Shown: positions 42,936-51,783 of the stretch, one piece after another
Position numbering within the stretch: the stretch's first letter is position 1
Layout of the letters: each line of letters opens with the position of its first letter
Assembly: GCF_013141765.1 (NCBI RefSeq)
Contig: NZ_WHOD01000005.1
Location: forward strand, 1-64,000
From: Paenibacillus foliorum
Lineage (GTDB): Bacteria; Bacillota; Bacilli; Paenibacillales; NBRC-103111
Direction of reading: 5' to 3'
Length of the DNA: 64,000 bases
Notes under the pieces: generated by a model
Database searches by the model: none
What the model was told of the DNA's origin: nothing
The model's input: only the letters and a program-made list of their open reading frames with translations
Made by a program: the position numbers and the translations under genes

Positions 42936-43132
42936 AAGTTTCACTCTCCTTTTAGTAGTATATGATATAAATATGCATACTTTACAATAGATCATTATGC
43001 AATCTTATTGATAGGATGTAAATCGCTATAAAATTTGATATATCCTAAATTTGAATAAATTTTAGAAACGGAATGGGACCGGACTATGGCAGATACTTTA
43101 CGTCCAATCAATTATCATTATTTTATCAACGA

Positions 43133-43177
43133 GACTGCCGATCGGCAGCAGATTCCGAAAGTAAATTAATGTCTTGA
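43133..43177. repeat. Palindrome plus 28-bp copy of the DUF4259 gene
   Basis: CTGCCGATCGGCAG (43135-43148) is a perfect palindrome. Bases 43150-43177 are identical to 13600-13627 inside the frameshifted DUF4259 gene 29.5 kb away. No more of that gene is recognisable here. The palindrome resembles the hairpin core of the dispersed repeat units. Confidence 0.7.
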
Positions 43178-43345
43178 AACTTTCCGCCTAGACTGAATAA
43201 GCAAAGTTTAGACATCGAGAAAAACCTTCCCAATATCTATGGGACGGTTATTTGTTATGCACTTTTTTCAGTATAGCACCCTTTATTATTTTGATTAATA
43301 ATTAAATATTGACAAGCTATTAGCTGGAATAGCTTAATGATAAAA

Positions 43346-43460
43346 AGAGCAGCTGCCGCGGCGATCTGCTCCCTAGTTTGTTTCAACTAACGTTCCACAA
43401 CAGGAAAATTGAACAATCTTTTCACCGAAAACGAGGAGCAACTGCCGCGGCAATCTACTT
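43346..43460 (-). repeat. Two tandem GCCGCGGC hairpins
   Basis: AGAGCAGCTGCCGCGGCGATCTGCTC and a second GAGGAGCAACTGCCGCGG copy about 80 bases later both follow the DUF4184 gene end on the minus strand. The first has a T run (CTCTTTTT) and is a likely terminator. AACGTT-containing boxes separate them. They are relatives of the repeat family but with a box of opposite orientation. Confidence 0.5.
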
Positions 43461-43486
43461 AGTTAATCTATTAACGTTAATCATGA

Positions 43487-44230
43487 TCATCTTGCCATCC
43501 TCATTAACAATGATGATAAAACCAAGCCTAAACATAATCCAGATATAGGAGCAACCACTAAGATGCCAATGATATTAGGGCTATCCGAAACAACTATTTT
43601 AGCACTAGTTATAACGACTGAAGTTGTAATTATATAAATCCAAAATAAAAGCTTATTTCTCCTTGTTATTTTGGGCATCCCCTCAGCCCTAGGGTTACTA
43701 CTATTTAAATAATATATAACAACTCCAAGTATAGCGAATAACCCAATGAACGATAAACCATATTGCAACATTTTGTAATTTGGGAGATTAAATATAATCA
43801 CTTCTCTTAGAGAAGAAAAATGAACAACAAAAAGACCACCAGCATGTGTAAAAGCATCTGTTGTAACGTGTGATATAAAGCCCACAATCACAGAACTTAA
43901 AAATATAATCCAAGCATTGAAACTATTAAGTTTCCATTCACCTAATATATTATATGCCCTCTGATTCATGTTAAATAGTGATGGCAGATGTAAGGCAAGC
44001 GATTCTTTAACTATGTAATGAAAGATAACTGCCAGGAGAATACATATTGGTATTGCCTGTATACATAAGCCCCATATTGAATGACCAATACTTTGATATG
44101 GCTCTAAATGATAAAAATATTCAAAATCAGGCGCCATGCTTCCAAGCACAAGTCCTGTTAAGCTATAATACTTCGGACTTATATATTTTAATGGGAATGC
44201 ATAGGCTGGATGGGCAAGTGTAAATGGCAT
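43487..44230 (-). CDS. DUF4184-family membrane protein
   Basis: 247 residues. The start MPFTLAHPAYAFPLKYIS then GLVLGSMAPDFEYF is the DUF4184 signature, with His and Asp residues reminiscent of metal-dependent membrane hydrolases (YdjM-like). Later VIVGFISHVTTDAFTHAGG repeats the His/Asp pattern. Seven or so helices are predicted. The function is unknown. The gene is intact and isolated. Confidence 0.85.
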   Translation of the reverse strand: MPFTLAHPAYAFPLKYISPKYYSLTGLVLGSMAPDFEYFYHLEPYQSIGHSIWGLCIQAIPICILLAVIFHYIVKESLALHLPSLFNMNQRAYNILGEWKLNSFNAWIIFLSSVIVGFISHVTTDAFTHAGGLFVVHFSSLREVIIFNLPNYKMLQYGLSFIGLFAILGVVIYYLNSSNPRAEGMPKITRRNKLLFWIYIITTSVVITSAKIVVSDSPNIIGILVVAPISGLCLGLVLSSLLMRMAR

Positions 44231-44436
44231 GATTCAACTCCATAAATTGATAATTTACTATTGCTGTTCAGTCATCCTAGTAACCAATGATTCTGTACTC
44301 CGGATAAAAATCGCTCACACACAATAACGAAAATGGGCAGAAGTAGTTGCGAATCCTGTACTTACTTGTGATACGGATCATAAGGAGGGCGAAATTTAAA
44401 TTTGGAACTAATTTTAATTAAAGAGAAAAAAAACAC

Positions 44437-44490
44437 TTACATCATTGGTAAAAAATTTGTTATACTATCAAACAGACTGGTTGGTATGTT
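44437..44490 (+). promoter_or_regulatory. Promoter and operator of the TetR gene
   Basis: TTACAT (44437-44442) and TATACT (44461-44466) are 18 bases apart. AACAGACTGGTTGGTATG (44471-44488) immediately follows and carries the AGACTGGT core seen at operators of YxaF/LmrA-type TetR repressors. Autorepression is likely. Confidence 0.5.
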
Positions 44491-44507
44491 AGGAGGAATA
44501 CATTAAT

Positions 44508-45068
44508 GTGGATACAAAATCGCTAATAATTGATACTGCTACAATTCTTTTTCAGCAAAAAGGTTACAAAAGTGTAGGACTCAATGAAATCTTAAAAGCT
44601 TGTAAAGTTACAAAAGGAGCGCTCTATCATCATTTTCCAAATGGCAAAGAAGAACTATTAATTGCTTGTTTACAGGCATTAAACGAAGCAATTACGACAG
44701 ATATCGAGAATATTTTCAGGGGACATTTATCAACTAAGGAAGCCACACAATCAATACTTGATAAGTTAATTCACAACTTAGAGACAGAAGGTACCATTAT
44801 CGGCTATACATTTAGCAGCATTGTCAGTGAAATGGCCACAGTGAGTGAACCTGTCCGCAATGCATGTAGTGCGCTTTATGAAAACATTCAACATATTTAC
44901 TGTGCAAAACTTGTAACTGATGGCTTTTCAAATGAATCAGCTTCCGCTATTGCATTGTTGATGACAGCTTCGATTGAAGGTGCGATGATGCTTTGTTTAA
45001 CGCAAAAATCAACAGATCCTTTAAAAACGATCGCTAAACTATTACCGAATATAATTAAGGCGTTTTAA
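44508..45068 (+). CDS. TetR/AcrR-family repressor (YxaF/LmrA-like)
   Basis: 186 residues from GTG 44508, behind AGGAGG. The N-terminal helix-turn-helix (GYKSVGLNEILKACKVTKGA then LYHHFPNGKEELLIACLQA) and the C-terminal ligand domain with GYTFSSIVSEMATVSEPVRN match the YxaF/LmrA subgroup, which represses multidrug or quinone genes. Here it lies upstream of a 30-residue membrane peptide and a DUF2798 protein, its probable targets through shared transcription. Confidence 0.92.
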   Translation: MDTKSLIIDTATILFQQKGYKSVGLNEILKACKVTKGALYHHFPNGKEELLIACLQALNEAITTDIENIFRGHLSTKEATQSILDKLIHNLETEGTIIGYTFSSIVSEMATVSEPVRNACSALYENIQHIYCAKLVTDGFSNESASAIALLMTASIEGAMMLCLTQKSTDPLKTIAKLLPNIIKAF

Positions 45069-45083
45069 TGTAGAAATTTACGA

Positions 45084-45176
45084 ATGCCAAACGTTATTTC
45101 CTCCGTAACGTTATCGATTATTGGCATAATCGTCGCTGTACTTAGCGTATTGCTAAGGTCAGAAATATTTTTTTGA
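45084..45176 (+). CDS. 30-residue hydrophobic peptide
   Basis: ATG 45084 encodes MPNVISSVTLSIIGIIVAVL then SVLLRSEIFF, a single hydrophobic helix, between the TetR gene and the DUF2798 gene and in the same direction. No strong ribosome site precedes it. It could be a genuine small membrane protein or the C-terminal relic of a lost transporter. Confidence 0.35.
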   Translation: MPNVISSVTLSIIGIIVAVLSVLLRSEIFF

Positions 45177-45189
45177 AAGGAAGAAAAAA

Positions 45190-45702
45190 ATGAATCAAGA
45201 AACAAGATTGCCAAGAAACGGGAAGGAGGGCGCATTGTACGGCGCAATTATTGTTACACTGACAGCTCTATTTATGACGTCATCAAATGTCATTCTAGCG
45301 GTTGGGGAATTTAATGCAGACGTTGCCTTAACGATCCTTAAGACGTTACCGATCATGTGGATTATTGCTATGATTCTTGAACCGGTTCTTGTTGGCCGTA
45401 TTGCAGAAAAATTGGTTGTAAAATTTACAGAATCAACGGATAGCTTTAATGCCAAAATTTTATTCCGCATCTTATTCACTGTAATAGGAATGTCAGCCTG
45501 TATGACGCTTATTGGTGATATTGTAGGAAACGGTTTTCATTCTGAAATTTTTAGCCACTTCTTGACGAATTGGCCAAGAAATTTCTTAATTGTACTGATC
45601 GCTGAGAGCTTAGTAATTCAACCAATTGCACGATTTGCGATGGTAAAACTACATGCTTCCCAAGACAAAATAATCAAGACTGCTGATGTAAACGTACATT
45701 AA
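45190..45702 (+). CDS. DUF2798-family membrane protein
   Basis: 170 residues with four predicted helices as two DUF2798 repeats (GAIIVTLTALFMTSSNVILA with ILKTLPIMWIIAMILEPVLV, and ILFRILFTVIGMSACMTLIG with NFLIVLIAESLVIQPIARFA). GAAAGGAAG precedes ATG 45190. The family is of unknown function and often sits under TetR control, as here. Confidence 0.85.
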   Translation: MNQETRLPRNGKEGALYGAIIVTLTALFMTSSNVILAVGEFNADVALTILKTLPIMWIIAMILEPVLVGRIAEKLVVKFTESTDSFNAKILFRILFTVIGMSACMTLIGDIVGNGFHSEIFSHFLTNWPRNFLIVLIAESLVIQPIARFAMVKLHASQDKIIKTADVNVH

Positions 45703-45731
45703 TTAACGAAACATAAACTCTTAATAAATGA

Positions 45732-45769
45732 AGAAGCTCTCAGTCGAACTGATTCGTCTGAAAGCTTCT
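45732..45769 (+). terminator. Terminator of the TetR operon
   Basis: AGAAGCTCTCAG (45732-45743) pairs with CTGAAAGCTTCT (45758-45769) with one G-T type mismatch, followed by ATCTATTTTATTT. Confidence 0.75.
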
Positions 45770-45950
45770 ATCTATTTTATTTCACAATTACTTTTAAATT
45801 AGTTTCACCTGCCCCGTTATTACTAGCTTGAATAACGTAAAATATCGCCCTATAGCAGCCAATTGGATAACTCTGGCCCTCAAAATAAAGACCCCTTAAC
45901 AAAGCTATGTGTACATTAATTGTATCGTATAAAGACTATTCTTACACAGC

Positions 45951-46035
45951 TAATCTGCCTGTTAGCATAACGCGGCTGCCGATCGTTGCCTGCAGCTGCG
46001 TCTAAGTTTTTATCATATCGTTTTCCGCTTAACGG
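45951..46035. repeat. Complete dispersed hairpin unit
   Basis: Left box TAATCTGCCTGTTAG, then GCGGCTGC ... GCAGCTGCG hairpin around 45972-46001, then right box CGTTTTCCGCTTAACGG. It lies at the 3' ends of both the DUF2798 and the phosphotransferase genes. Confidence 0.55.
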
Positions 46036-46082
46036 AAAATGGATAATCATTTACATTATTTCATATAATTGTTTCGCATTAT

Positions 46083-46808
46083 CTAAATATTTCCTAGCAA
46101 AGCGGACATATTCTTTTGATTTTCAGCAAGCCAAAGCATTTCCTTTGCGAAGCGAGCGGGAGGTACACTATGTTGATCCATGTTAGCATTTATCCACAAT
46201 GTGCTCTCCATATACCACAACAACTTTAATGAATTTGTTAAGTAACCCTTTATCACGGTGCGTTCTTCGCTGTACCCTTCAATAAATGCTGAAGCAAGGG
46301 AGATATCTAAATTATCATCTAACGCACATGATATAACAGCACGAGCAACATCAAGCTGCGGATAGTCATATTTTAGCCGATCAAAATCAAGAATTGCACT
46401 TAATCGATTATCATCAAATAAAAGATTATCGACCCACAGGTCACGATGAGTCCACCCTAATTGAAGTAATTCGAGTATTTCTATATTTATATCTTCAGTT
46501 GCTCTACGTTGAGTTTCTATATCAGCAAGCAACCGAGTTTTACCAGCTTCCTTTGCCTGTTCCCAAACTGAGTTCCAATGTGCTAAACGCTGCTTACGGC
46601 TTGGAGGAATAAATTGTGGGCTATTTTTAATACTAAGTGTTCCATCGTTTAACAATCGATGCATTTTTCCTGTTGCTCGACCTAAATCGTATATTTGATG
46701 TACATTAGTTTTACCTGGTGGAATTAGTTTGCCCTGGCAATATTCCATCACCGTGAAGCGTTCTCCGTTATCAGATTCAAGCAAAATACTTTCATTATGT
46801 GATAGCAT
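46083..46808 (-). pseudogene. APH-type phosphotransferase, C-terminal half
   Basis: 241 codons with the catalytic loop GWTHRDLWVDNLLFDD (Brenner HxDxxxxN) and the metal Asp in AILDFDRL, as in aminoglycoside/CotS-type kinases. The ATP-binding N-lobe is missing. The frame starts at MLSHNES, exactly at an IS256-like end (46809). A matching N-lobe lies at 49774-50136, so this is one half of a split gene. Confidence 0.78.
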
Positions 46809-46923
46809 GGGTCTGTCAATAGTTTTGTGTAAACTCTATTAAAATAATTAATGGATGTAGGGAATAACGCGATCCCAGAAGTGGATGGAAAGCTGCAGGA
46901 GGATTTGTCCCCAGCCTATGTGT
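46809..46923 (-). mobile_element. IS256-family end remnant
   Basis: At 46809 the sequence GGTCTGTCAATAGTTTTGTG resembles an IS256 terminal repeat and abuts the phosphotransferase coding sequence. The adjoining minus-strand frame ends GWGQILLQLSIHFWDRVIPY, a typical IS256 transposase C-terminus (W--IL-QLSI-F-DR). Only about 115 bp survive, fused to primase-like sequence. Confidence 0.6.
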
Positions 46924-47334
46924 ACCGGACTGCCGCTGTTTGTTCCGTTTTTTTTACTATCTGTAGATAGCCAAATATATTTTGTTTTAGAACTTGGCTG
47001 ATCTAACCGCACCTGAATACCAATAATTTGACGATTAATATTCATAATGGGAATCATAAAACCAGTACCACCGAAAATTGTAAAATAATCTCCGTATTTA
47101 CCTTCTTTTGAATAAACCCCCGGTATAGAAGAAAGAGCAGCTTCACCATAGCGATCAAATAATATTTTACTAATTTTATGTCGATCGGATATAGGTAAGG
47201 ATCCATAACCATGTTCCTTTATTTCATTTTCTTTCAACCCTCTTGCTTTCAATAAATCATAGTGTAGCTGCGAGAGGGGAAGTAATTTAAAAAGATCTGT
47301 ATAAACACCATGAAGCAGTTCTTTTATAGCCTCT
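46924..47334 (-). pseudogene. DUF3854/primase-like fragment
   Basis: The reading ELLHGVYTDLFKLLPLSQLH then LLKARGLKENEIKEHGYG continues to GGTGFMIPIMNINRQIIGIQ, VRLDQPSSKTKYIWLST and GTNSGSPVHI. This is a DUF3854 region found in primases of plasmids and integrative elements. It lacks both ends and runs into the IS256 remnant. It points to a former integrative element in this spot. Confidence 0.6.
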
Positions 47335-47338
47335 AATT

Positions 47339-47506
47339 ATGTATTTTGGACTTCACTACACGCTATATTTCATGAATTTTGGTATTGCTTCAAACAGTTT
47401 AGCGGTGGTTGCAATTTCTGCAGTAATTGGCGTTTTAGGTGTTTTAGCTACCCGCGCAGGGTTAAGTATTTATTTCAACCGAAATCCTATTAATAGTGAG
47501 TCTTAA
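47339..47506 (+). pseudogene. Membrane-protein C-terminal fragment
   Basis: A 55-codon frame with one or two helices (FGIASNSLAVVAISAVIGVL, GVLATRAGLSIYF) and no ribosome site. It is probably the tail of a transporter cut at its 5' side by the primase fragment. Confidence 0.35.
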
Positions 47507-47659
47507 TTATGTTATATTTATAAGGGTGCAATGAACAACACCATTCGCATTCTCAAGCGAAAAACCAGCGTGCCAGCTAGAATTAGGGTAAGGGGCAAAA
47601 GTTGAAGATTCGGCAACGAATTAAACAACTTTATTATCTCTATACAAATACAGGAAATA

Positions 47660-48853
47660 TCAGTTCATAGAATCTGCCGAAATCGTCTCACACCCGTTGA
47701 ATAACGCAAACTTTTGGAAACAACTGTTCAAGGCTGTTCGCAATTGTGTTGTTTGCTTCACACCGTTCTCGTACCAGATGTTTTTAACAACGAGCGTTCC
47801 AGTTTTTCGCTCCGCGATTATCTCGGCTCGTCCAATGAAGCTCTCTCCATATAATAGAGGCAGTACATAATAGCCGAATTTTCGTTTGATTGCAGGAGTG
47901 TAAATCTCCCAGGTGTAATCGAAGTCAAACAATTCGTTGATAAGTTTTCTGTCCCATATGAAATTATCTAGCGGGGCAATAAGCTCGCAACGCAATTTCG
48001 GCTCCTGATTTTGCAGAACGGCTTCAATAAGCGGTAAATCCTCCGCGAGGCAGTACAGCATATCCTTCATTTGTTCCACGGCAACAGCAACAATGCAAGC
48101 TTCGTGTAATAGCTGGCGGAAAACTTCGTTACGCTGTGCTGCTTTCAACCCCCATATGTTCAGCCATGCATCTGACGCACGATTCCATAAGAGACCAACA
48201 GAGCTAATTCGACGCAGTACCCGCCACTTATGATGCTCAAGCTCATCCTCCAACGGCTCTGATGCATTCAGTAGATTTGGCTGTATGTACTTCTTGGCGA
48301 TATCGTAATATTTACGCGTTCCTTTTTTATGATGGATAATCAACTCACCCGTCGAATACATCTGTTCCAGCACCGATCGAGATGAATTGTTTCCACCGCT
48401 CCAATGGATGACCGATTGCCAAGAGAAATCTCCATCCAATTTTAAATCATTCGAACTTAGCGCACCGTGATTTTGGATATGAGCCCGTACTTGCGCTGTC
48501 AACGCTTCCATTTCGGGATAGCGTTCGGCATGTTGTCGGGCGGCTTGCCTGTATCGCTCAAAATACGGCCAGTCCTCGACAGGGATAATGGCCAGGTTCT
48601 TGTCGGGATAATCGACAAGGCTTCTATCCTCATAAAGCAACTCGGCGAGCATTCCCTTGGTAAATCCCTTAATTCGCGATTGTAGCACCAATTCGGCGTT
48701 TTTTCCGCAAACATCGATGGGGTCGTATTGAATACAGTTGACCTGCCGAGCAAAATCCAATACGCCCTGCTTCCCACTAAATTTATATTTGCCCAAAAGT
48801 CCATGCTTCAACAACAGAAATTGCCGTGCCTGGCGGTTTGTTAATTGAATCAT
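47660..48853 (-). CDS. Winged-helix DNA glycosylase (YcaQ/AlkX-like)
   Basis: 397 residues from ATG 48853 with GAGGTAGG upstream. A GTG at 48865 is the alternative. LTNRQARQFLLLKHGLLGKY, VNCIQYDPIDVCGKNAELVL (the Q-x-D/P catalytic motif region) and FIWDRKLINELFDFDYTWEI, YTPAIKRKFGYYVLPLLYGE match the HTH_42/YcaQ family, which unhooks interstrand crosslinks and removes bulky alkyl bases. It is located inside the insertion that split the phosphotransferase gene and looks intact. Confidence 0.88.
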   Translation of the reverse strand: MIQLTNRQARQFLLLKHGLLGKYKFSGKQGVLDFARQVNCIQYDPIDVCGKNAELVLQSRIKGFTKGMLAELLYEDRSLVDYPDKNLAIIPVEDWPYFERYRQAARQHAERYPEMEALTAQVRAHIQNHGALSSNDLKLDGDFSWQSVIHWSGGNNSSRSVLEQMYSTGELIIHHKKGTRKYYDIAKKYIQPNLLNASEPLEDELEHHKWRVLRRISSVGLLWNRASDAWLNIWGLKAAQRNEVFRQLLHEACIVAVAVEQMKDMLYCLAEDLPLIEAVLQNQEPKLRCELIAPLDNFIWDRKLINELFDFDYTWEIYTPAIKRKFGYYVLPLLYGESFIGRAEIIAERKTGTLVVKNIWYENGVKQTTQLRTALNSCFQKFALFNGCETISADSMN

Positions 48854-49097
48854 GTTTGTTCGCACCTACCTCTAGTTTAGTTTTTTTATTATATTACAGT
48901 GGAGGCTGGAGGGGAAAAGAAAAAGAAGGCGTGGAGGAAAATTTATTTCACGTACTCGCTGAGCGTGTTTCTTGTACTTTTTATTGGCTGGCTTGAGTCC
49001 AATGCAATACCGAACTCAAACCAACCAATCAGCCGTATAATAAAAACTCTAACTTTAAGGAGTCACTACCAAGGAAGGCATCTTTTCGTTATTGCAT

Positions 49098-49556
49098 TTA
49101 TTTTGTTGGATCCATCACAGGCGGTACTGGTAAGCCTGCTTGACGTAATAGCAGCATCATTTGGCCGCGGTGATGTGTTTGGTGGTCAATTAAGAAACGT
49201 AATACTGCGCCTTTTGTTGCAAGACTTGCAATGCCTGTTTCTGTTAGCAAGTCCTCATCGGATAGCTTGGCTACCTCTTCCTTGACTGCCTCTGCTGCTT
49301 TTTCGTAAGTTGCTACAATTTCTCTTGCTGTCGCTGGAGCTGGTTCATCTTGACCAATCATTGGTACAGTTAAACCTGCTAAATGACTAAAATAACCTGT
49401 TGTTTCTACTAAATGCCAGCCTAACCAACCTAGTGTACTATGCCCTTCCAAAATACTTTGTCCTAATTTGTCATCTGTTACGGCTTGCAATACTTGCAAT
49501 GTCCCTTTCACAGCAACTGCCCATTCCTTTGAAAAATCATCCACTTGTCGATACAT
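49098..49556 (-). CDS. DinB-family protein
   Basis: 152 residues from ATG 49556, behind GGAGGAG. The in-frame extension to 49598 precedes this site. DinB four-helix bundles coordinate a metal with three His. Here the candidates are H in EGHSTLGWLGWHLVETTG and in IDHQTHHRGQMM. Many members are thiol-dependent transferases or detoxification enzymes; the substrate is unknown. It lies with YcaQ in the inserted segment, so a DNA-damage or electrophile-defence pair is possible. Confidence 0.88.
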   Translation of the reverse strand: MYRQVDDFSKEWAVAVKGTLQVLQAVTDDKLGQSILEGHSTLGWLGWHLVETTGYFSHLAGLTVPMIGQDEPAPATAREIVATYEKAAEAVKEEVAKLSDEDLLTETGIASLATKGAVLRFLIDHQTHHRGQMMLLLRQAGLPVPPVMDPTK

Positions 49557-49773
49557 CCAAACTCCTCCTCTATCATTCACTTCTCTTTTATCATACAAAA
49601 TATTTGCTCTAAAGAAAAGGAAAAATGCGAACCTTTGTTCTTAATGAAAAAATGCGTACAAAAAAAATCTATATCCGCTAAACTTGAGAATACCGCCAAA
49701 CAGGTTAGCGAGGTATATAGATGCACGATCTGGGTGTTCTTCGGAAGTTGGAAATACTTTTTACTTTCGAGTT

Positions 49774-50136
49774 TTACAATAGGGAAAAGTAGAAACTTTG
49801 TGAAATATTGTACTTATAGTAACGGAGGGCATTAGTTGAATAAGGCTCATTTAATTGATCAAACTTTTTTATAAAAATCCTCATATTTGGACAAGCAAGA
49901 CCTTGGTTAAATAATCTAACCTGTTGAGAGAATGCAAACAATAGCTCCTCTGGATTATACAATTTATATCTTTTTTTGTTGTATTGTTTAAGTAAAAATT
50001 GACCTGAATCAGTTGCAACTTTCCATTTTAAGTTTAACCAACCTCGTTTTATTGGAGTAGATTCAAGTACTTTCAAATCGAAGAGGCGATGAAATGTTTT
50101 TATTAGGTCATCTCGGATCATTTCATCTGATAACAT
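49774..50136 (-). pseudogene. APH-type phosphotransferase, N-terminal half
   Basis: The frame from ATG 50136 reads TPIKRGWLNLKWKVATDSGQ then FLLKQYNKKRYKL, the glycine loop and ATP-binding Lys strand of the kinase N-lobe, followed by LFNQGLACPN. Homology then stops near 49880 and unrelated codons follow. The C-lobe with the catalytic loop is 3 kb away at 46083-46808 on the same strand. Together they would make one complete enzyme. Confidence 0.65.
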
Positions 50137-50228
50137 TTGACCAACTCCTAAATTTACAGTGTATAAGTTTATATTCTTCGTGGGGTCCCATGTAACCTCT
50201 CTGCTAAATCTATGTTTTGCGTTATCCT

Positions 50229-50247
50229 GCCCGTTGCATACTGCCCA
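50229..50247 (+). repeat. Partial hairpin-unit left box
   Basis: TATCCTGCCCGTTGCATAC resembles the left box at 13779 and 14496. No matching hairpin or right box follows. It lies upstream of the split phosphotransferase. Confidence 0.35.
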
Positions 50248-50317
50248 CTATTTTAGTAAACGGGTAAACGAATCTTCAAACGTGTAAAGAGCAGAGATGA
50301 TGAATTAGGCACAAATA

Positions 50318-50356
50318 AAGGCCCGTATTTGCTCTAAACCAAGCTAATCGGGCCTT
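50318..50356 (-). terminator. Terminator after the secreted-protein gene
   Basis: AAGGCCCG (50318-50325) and CGGGCCTT (50349-50356) pair. The minus-strand reading ends in TTTATTTG. It closes the operon 51609-50428. Confidence 0.6.
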
Positions 50357-50427
50357 ACCTATTCTATCCCTCACCCTACCTCGCTCAGCCCCTGTTTATT
50401 TAATAGGCTGAACACGCTTATTGCTGA

Positions 50428-51129
50428 TTATTTTATTTTCTGCTGCTCTTCGTCGGTAATAAAGTATGCATGAATGTCGTAATGCGGAACTTCGAAACCT
50501 TCGTGCCCATGCTTTTGGAACTCGATATCCACTTGCACGACAGCGGGTGACGGGACCCCTTTCATACCAGCCAGGTTAGTATGGTTAACTCCTTTTATAA
50601 AATCGTCCTGAGCAATCATATATTCAAGGAACACCAGTTTTCCATCGTGTACGCCGAAGATCGGTCCGGTCGGTAGGTCTCCTGCTTGTGGATTTGACCA
50701 ATGTTCGCCCATGGCAGGTACGCTCTCCGTTATTTTGATCGTTCCTTCGGGAAGCGCCAGTACATACACTTCCTGTTTACCGTCCCAACTGACTTGCTGG
50801 GCGTGAACAGCATCGGCCAAATCCCGGATCCAGGCCGTCGGTTCATCTTGCTTCATGAATATATTTGAAATCTTTTTATCGTTAAAAACCACTTCTTTGT
50901 TCCCATTGCTCAAGGTATACGTACGATCGAACAAATCAGCGAAAGCTCGAACGGACACATACGTTTTACCATCGGTCGTTACATGATTCGCCGCGGATTT
51001 CACTTCAACTCCGTTGACCATAATGGTCAAACCATCGCTTTTCTTCTCACTCGCCGTTATTCCGTGCGCCGATACGCTGCCGCACATTAGAATGAACAGA
51101 CTAACAGCCAATAACATAATCTTTTTCAT
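50428..51129 (-). CDS. Secreted copper-amine-oxidase-N-like protein
   Basis: 233 residues from ATG 51129, with GGAG upstream. A signal peptide (MKKIMLLAVSLFILMCGSVS then AHG) precedes a stalk domain of the copper amine oxidase N type (TIMVNGVEVKSAANHVTTDG, KTYVSVRAFADLFDR), which is common in Paenibacillus exoproteins. The C-terminal half (GPIFGVHDGKLVFLEYMIAQ, HGHEGFEVPHYDIHAYFI) has several His residues and resembles a DUF5602-type domain. It follows a DUF2269 gene by 28 bases. Their shared promoter block ties both to the peptide system at 51.8-58 kb. An immunity or reception role is speculation. Confidence 0.8.
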   Translation of the reverse strand: MKKIMLLAVSLFILMCGSVSAHGITASEKKSDGLTIMVNGVEVKSAANHVTTDGKTYVSVRAFADLFDRTYTLSNGNKEVVFNDKKISNIFMKQDEPTAWIRDLADAVHAQQVSWDGKQEVYVLALPEGTIKITESVPAMGEHWSNPQAGDLPTGPIFGVHDGKLVFLEYMIAQDDFIKGVNHTNLAGMKGVPSPAVVQVDIEFQKHGHEGFEVPHYDIHAYFITDEEQQKIK

Positions 51130-51156
51130 AGCATCCCACTCCATTTTCTCAATTAA

Positions 51157-51609
51157 TTAAGGCTTAATAATCATAAATACGAATAATACCAAGCCCATTG
51201 CCGAAGCTGCATAAAGCATCGTATTTGCTCTAGAGAGGTTGCCCCTTTGCTCCTGAGGAAGCTCGATTTTGCTTAAGTTCGTCGCATCGAACACCCATTG
51301 TGCGACACGTTTTTGCGCCGGAGCCACAAAGCCGATCACGACGATTTGGATCAGGACATAGAGTATAAGCGATCCCAATATCCACATCTGCGTGTAAGAA
51401 CCATAGTTGCCCAGCGTGATGAGCAGAATACCTGAGATCACCGCAATGGAGCCCCCGATTTTCGGAAAAAAGTCCAGTAGACGAGCCAGCTTCATAGAGT
51501 GTCTCAATTGCTCCAACGTTTGGTTGTTCCTAACCAACACGTGTCCGAAAAATGTCGGACCAACACCAATAACCGCCGATAATACATGTATCAACACCAA
51601 CCACTTCAT
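51157..51609 (-). CDS. DUF2269-family membrane protein
   Basis: 150 residues, four helices. MKWLVLIHVLSAVIGVGPTF then FGHVLVRNNQT is the DUF2269 signature with its conserved His, followed by IGGSIAVISGILLITLGNYG, MWILGSLILYVLIQIVVIGF and MLYAASAMGLVLFVFMIIKP. AAAGGAG precedes ATG 51609. Function of the family is unknown. It is the first gene after promoter block A, the near copy of the precursor-peptide promoter, so it is probably expressed with the peptide. Confidence 0.85.
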   Translation of the reverse strand: MKWLVLIHVLSAVIGVGPTFFGHVLVRNNQTLEQLRHSMKLARLLDFFPKIGGSIAVISGILLITLGNYGSYTQMWILGSLILYVLIQIVVIGFVAPAQKRVAQWVFDATNLSKIELPQEQRGNLSRANTMLYAASAMGLVLFVFMIIKP

Positions 51610-51649
51610 TACCCAGTTTTCTCCTTTCTAGAAAACCTTGATTTGATAA

Positions 51650-51724
51650 CATTAAGGGTACCATCTAGCTTTCGCGCATTCTATTATCCGAACGTAGCAA
51701 AATAGTCGATTTCGGGTATACCTT
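51650..51724 (-). promoter_or_regulatory. Promoter block A (copy of the peptide promoter)
   Basis: 75 bases match 55968-56042 with 7 differences, including an exact 28-base core (51672-51699 here). On the minus strand it reads palindrome GGTATACC, then TCGACT as -35, a 17-base spacer and TAATAG as -10. The distance to the DUF2269 start is about 65 bases, as in the other copy. A common activator, probably the LuxR-type protein at 56109, is inferred. Confidence 0.8.
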
Positions 51725-51783
51725 CTCGTGCAGTCTGTGGCTTCAGCGCAATGACCGCGAATTCCGTGTGATTTCTTCTATAC

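Noticed and set aside
48899..49285. 128-codon plus-strand ORF
   Set aside because: It overlaps the DinB gene antisense and its unique part is low-complexity lysine-rich sequence without a ribosome site.
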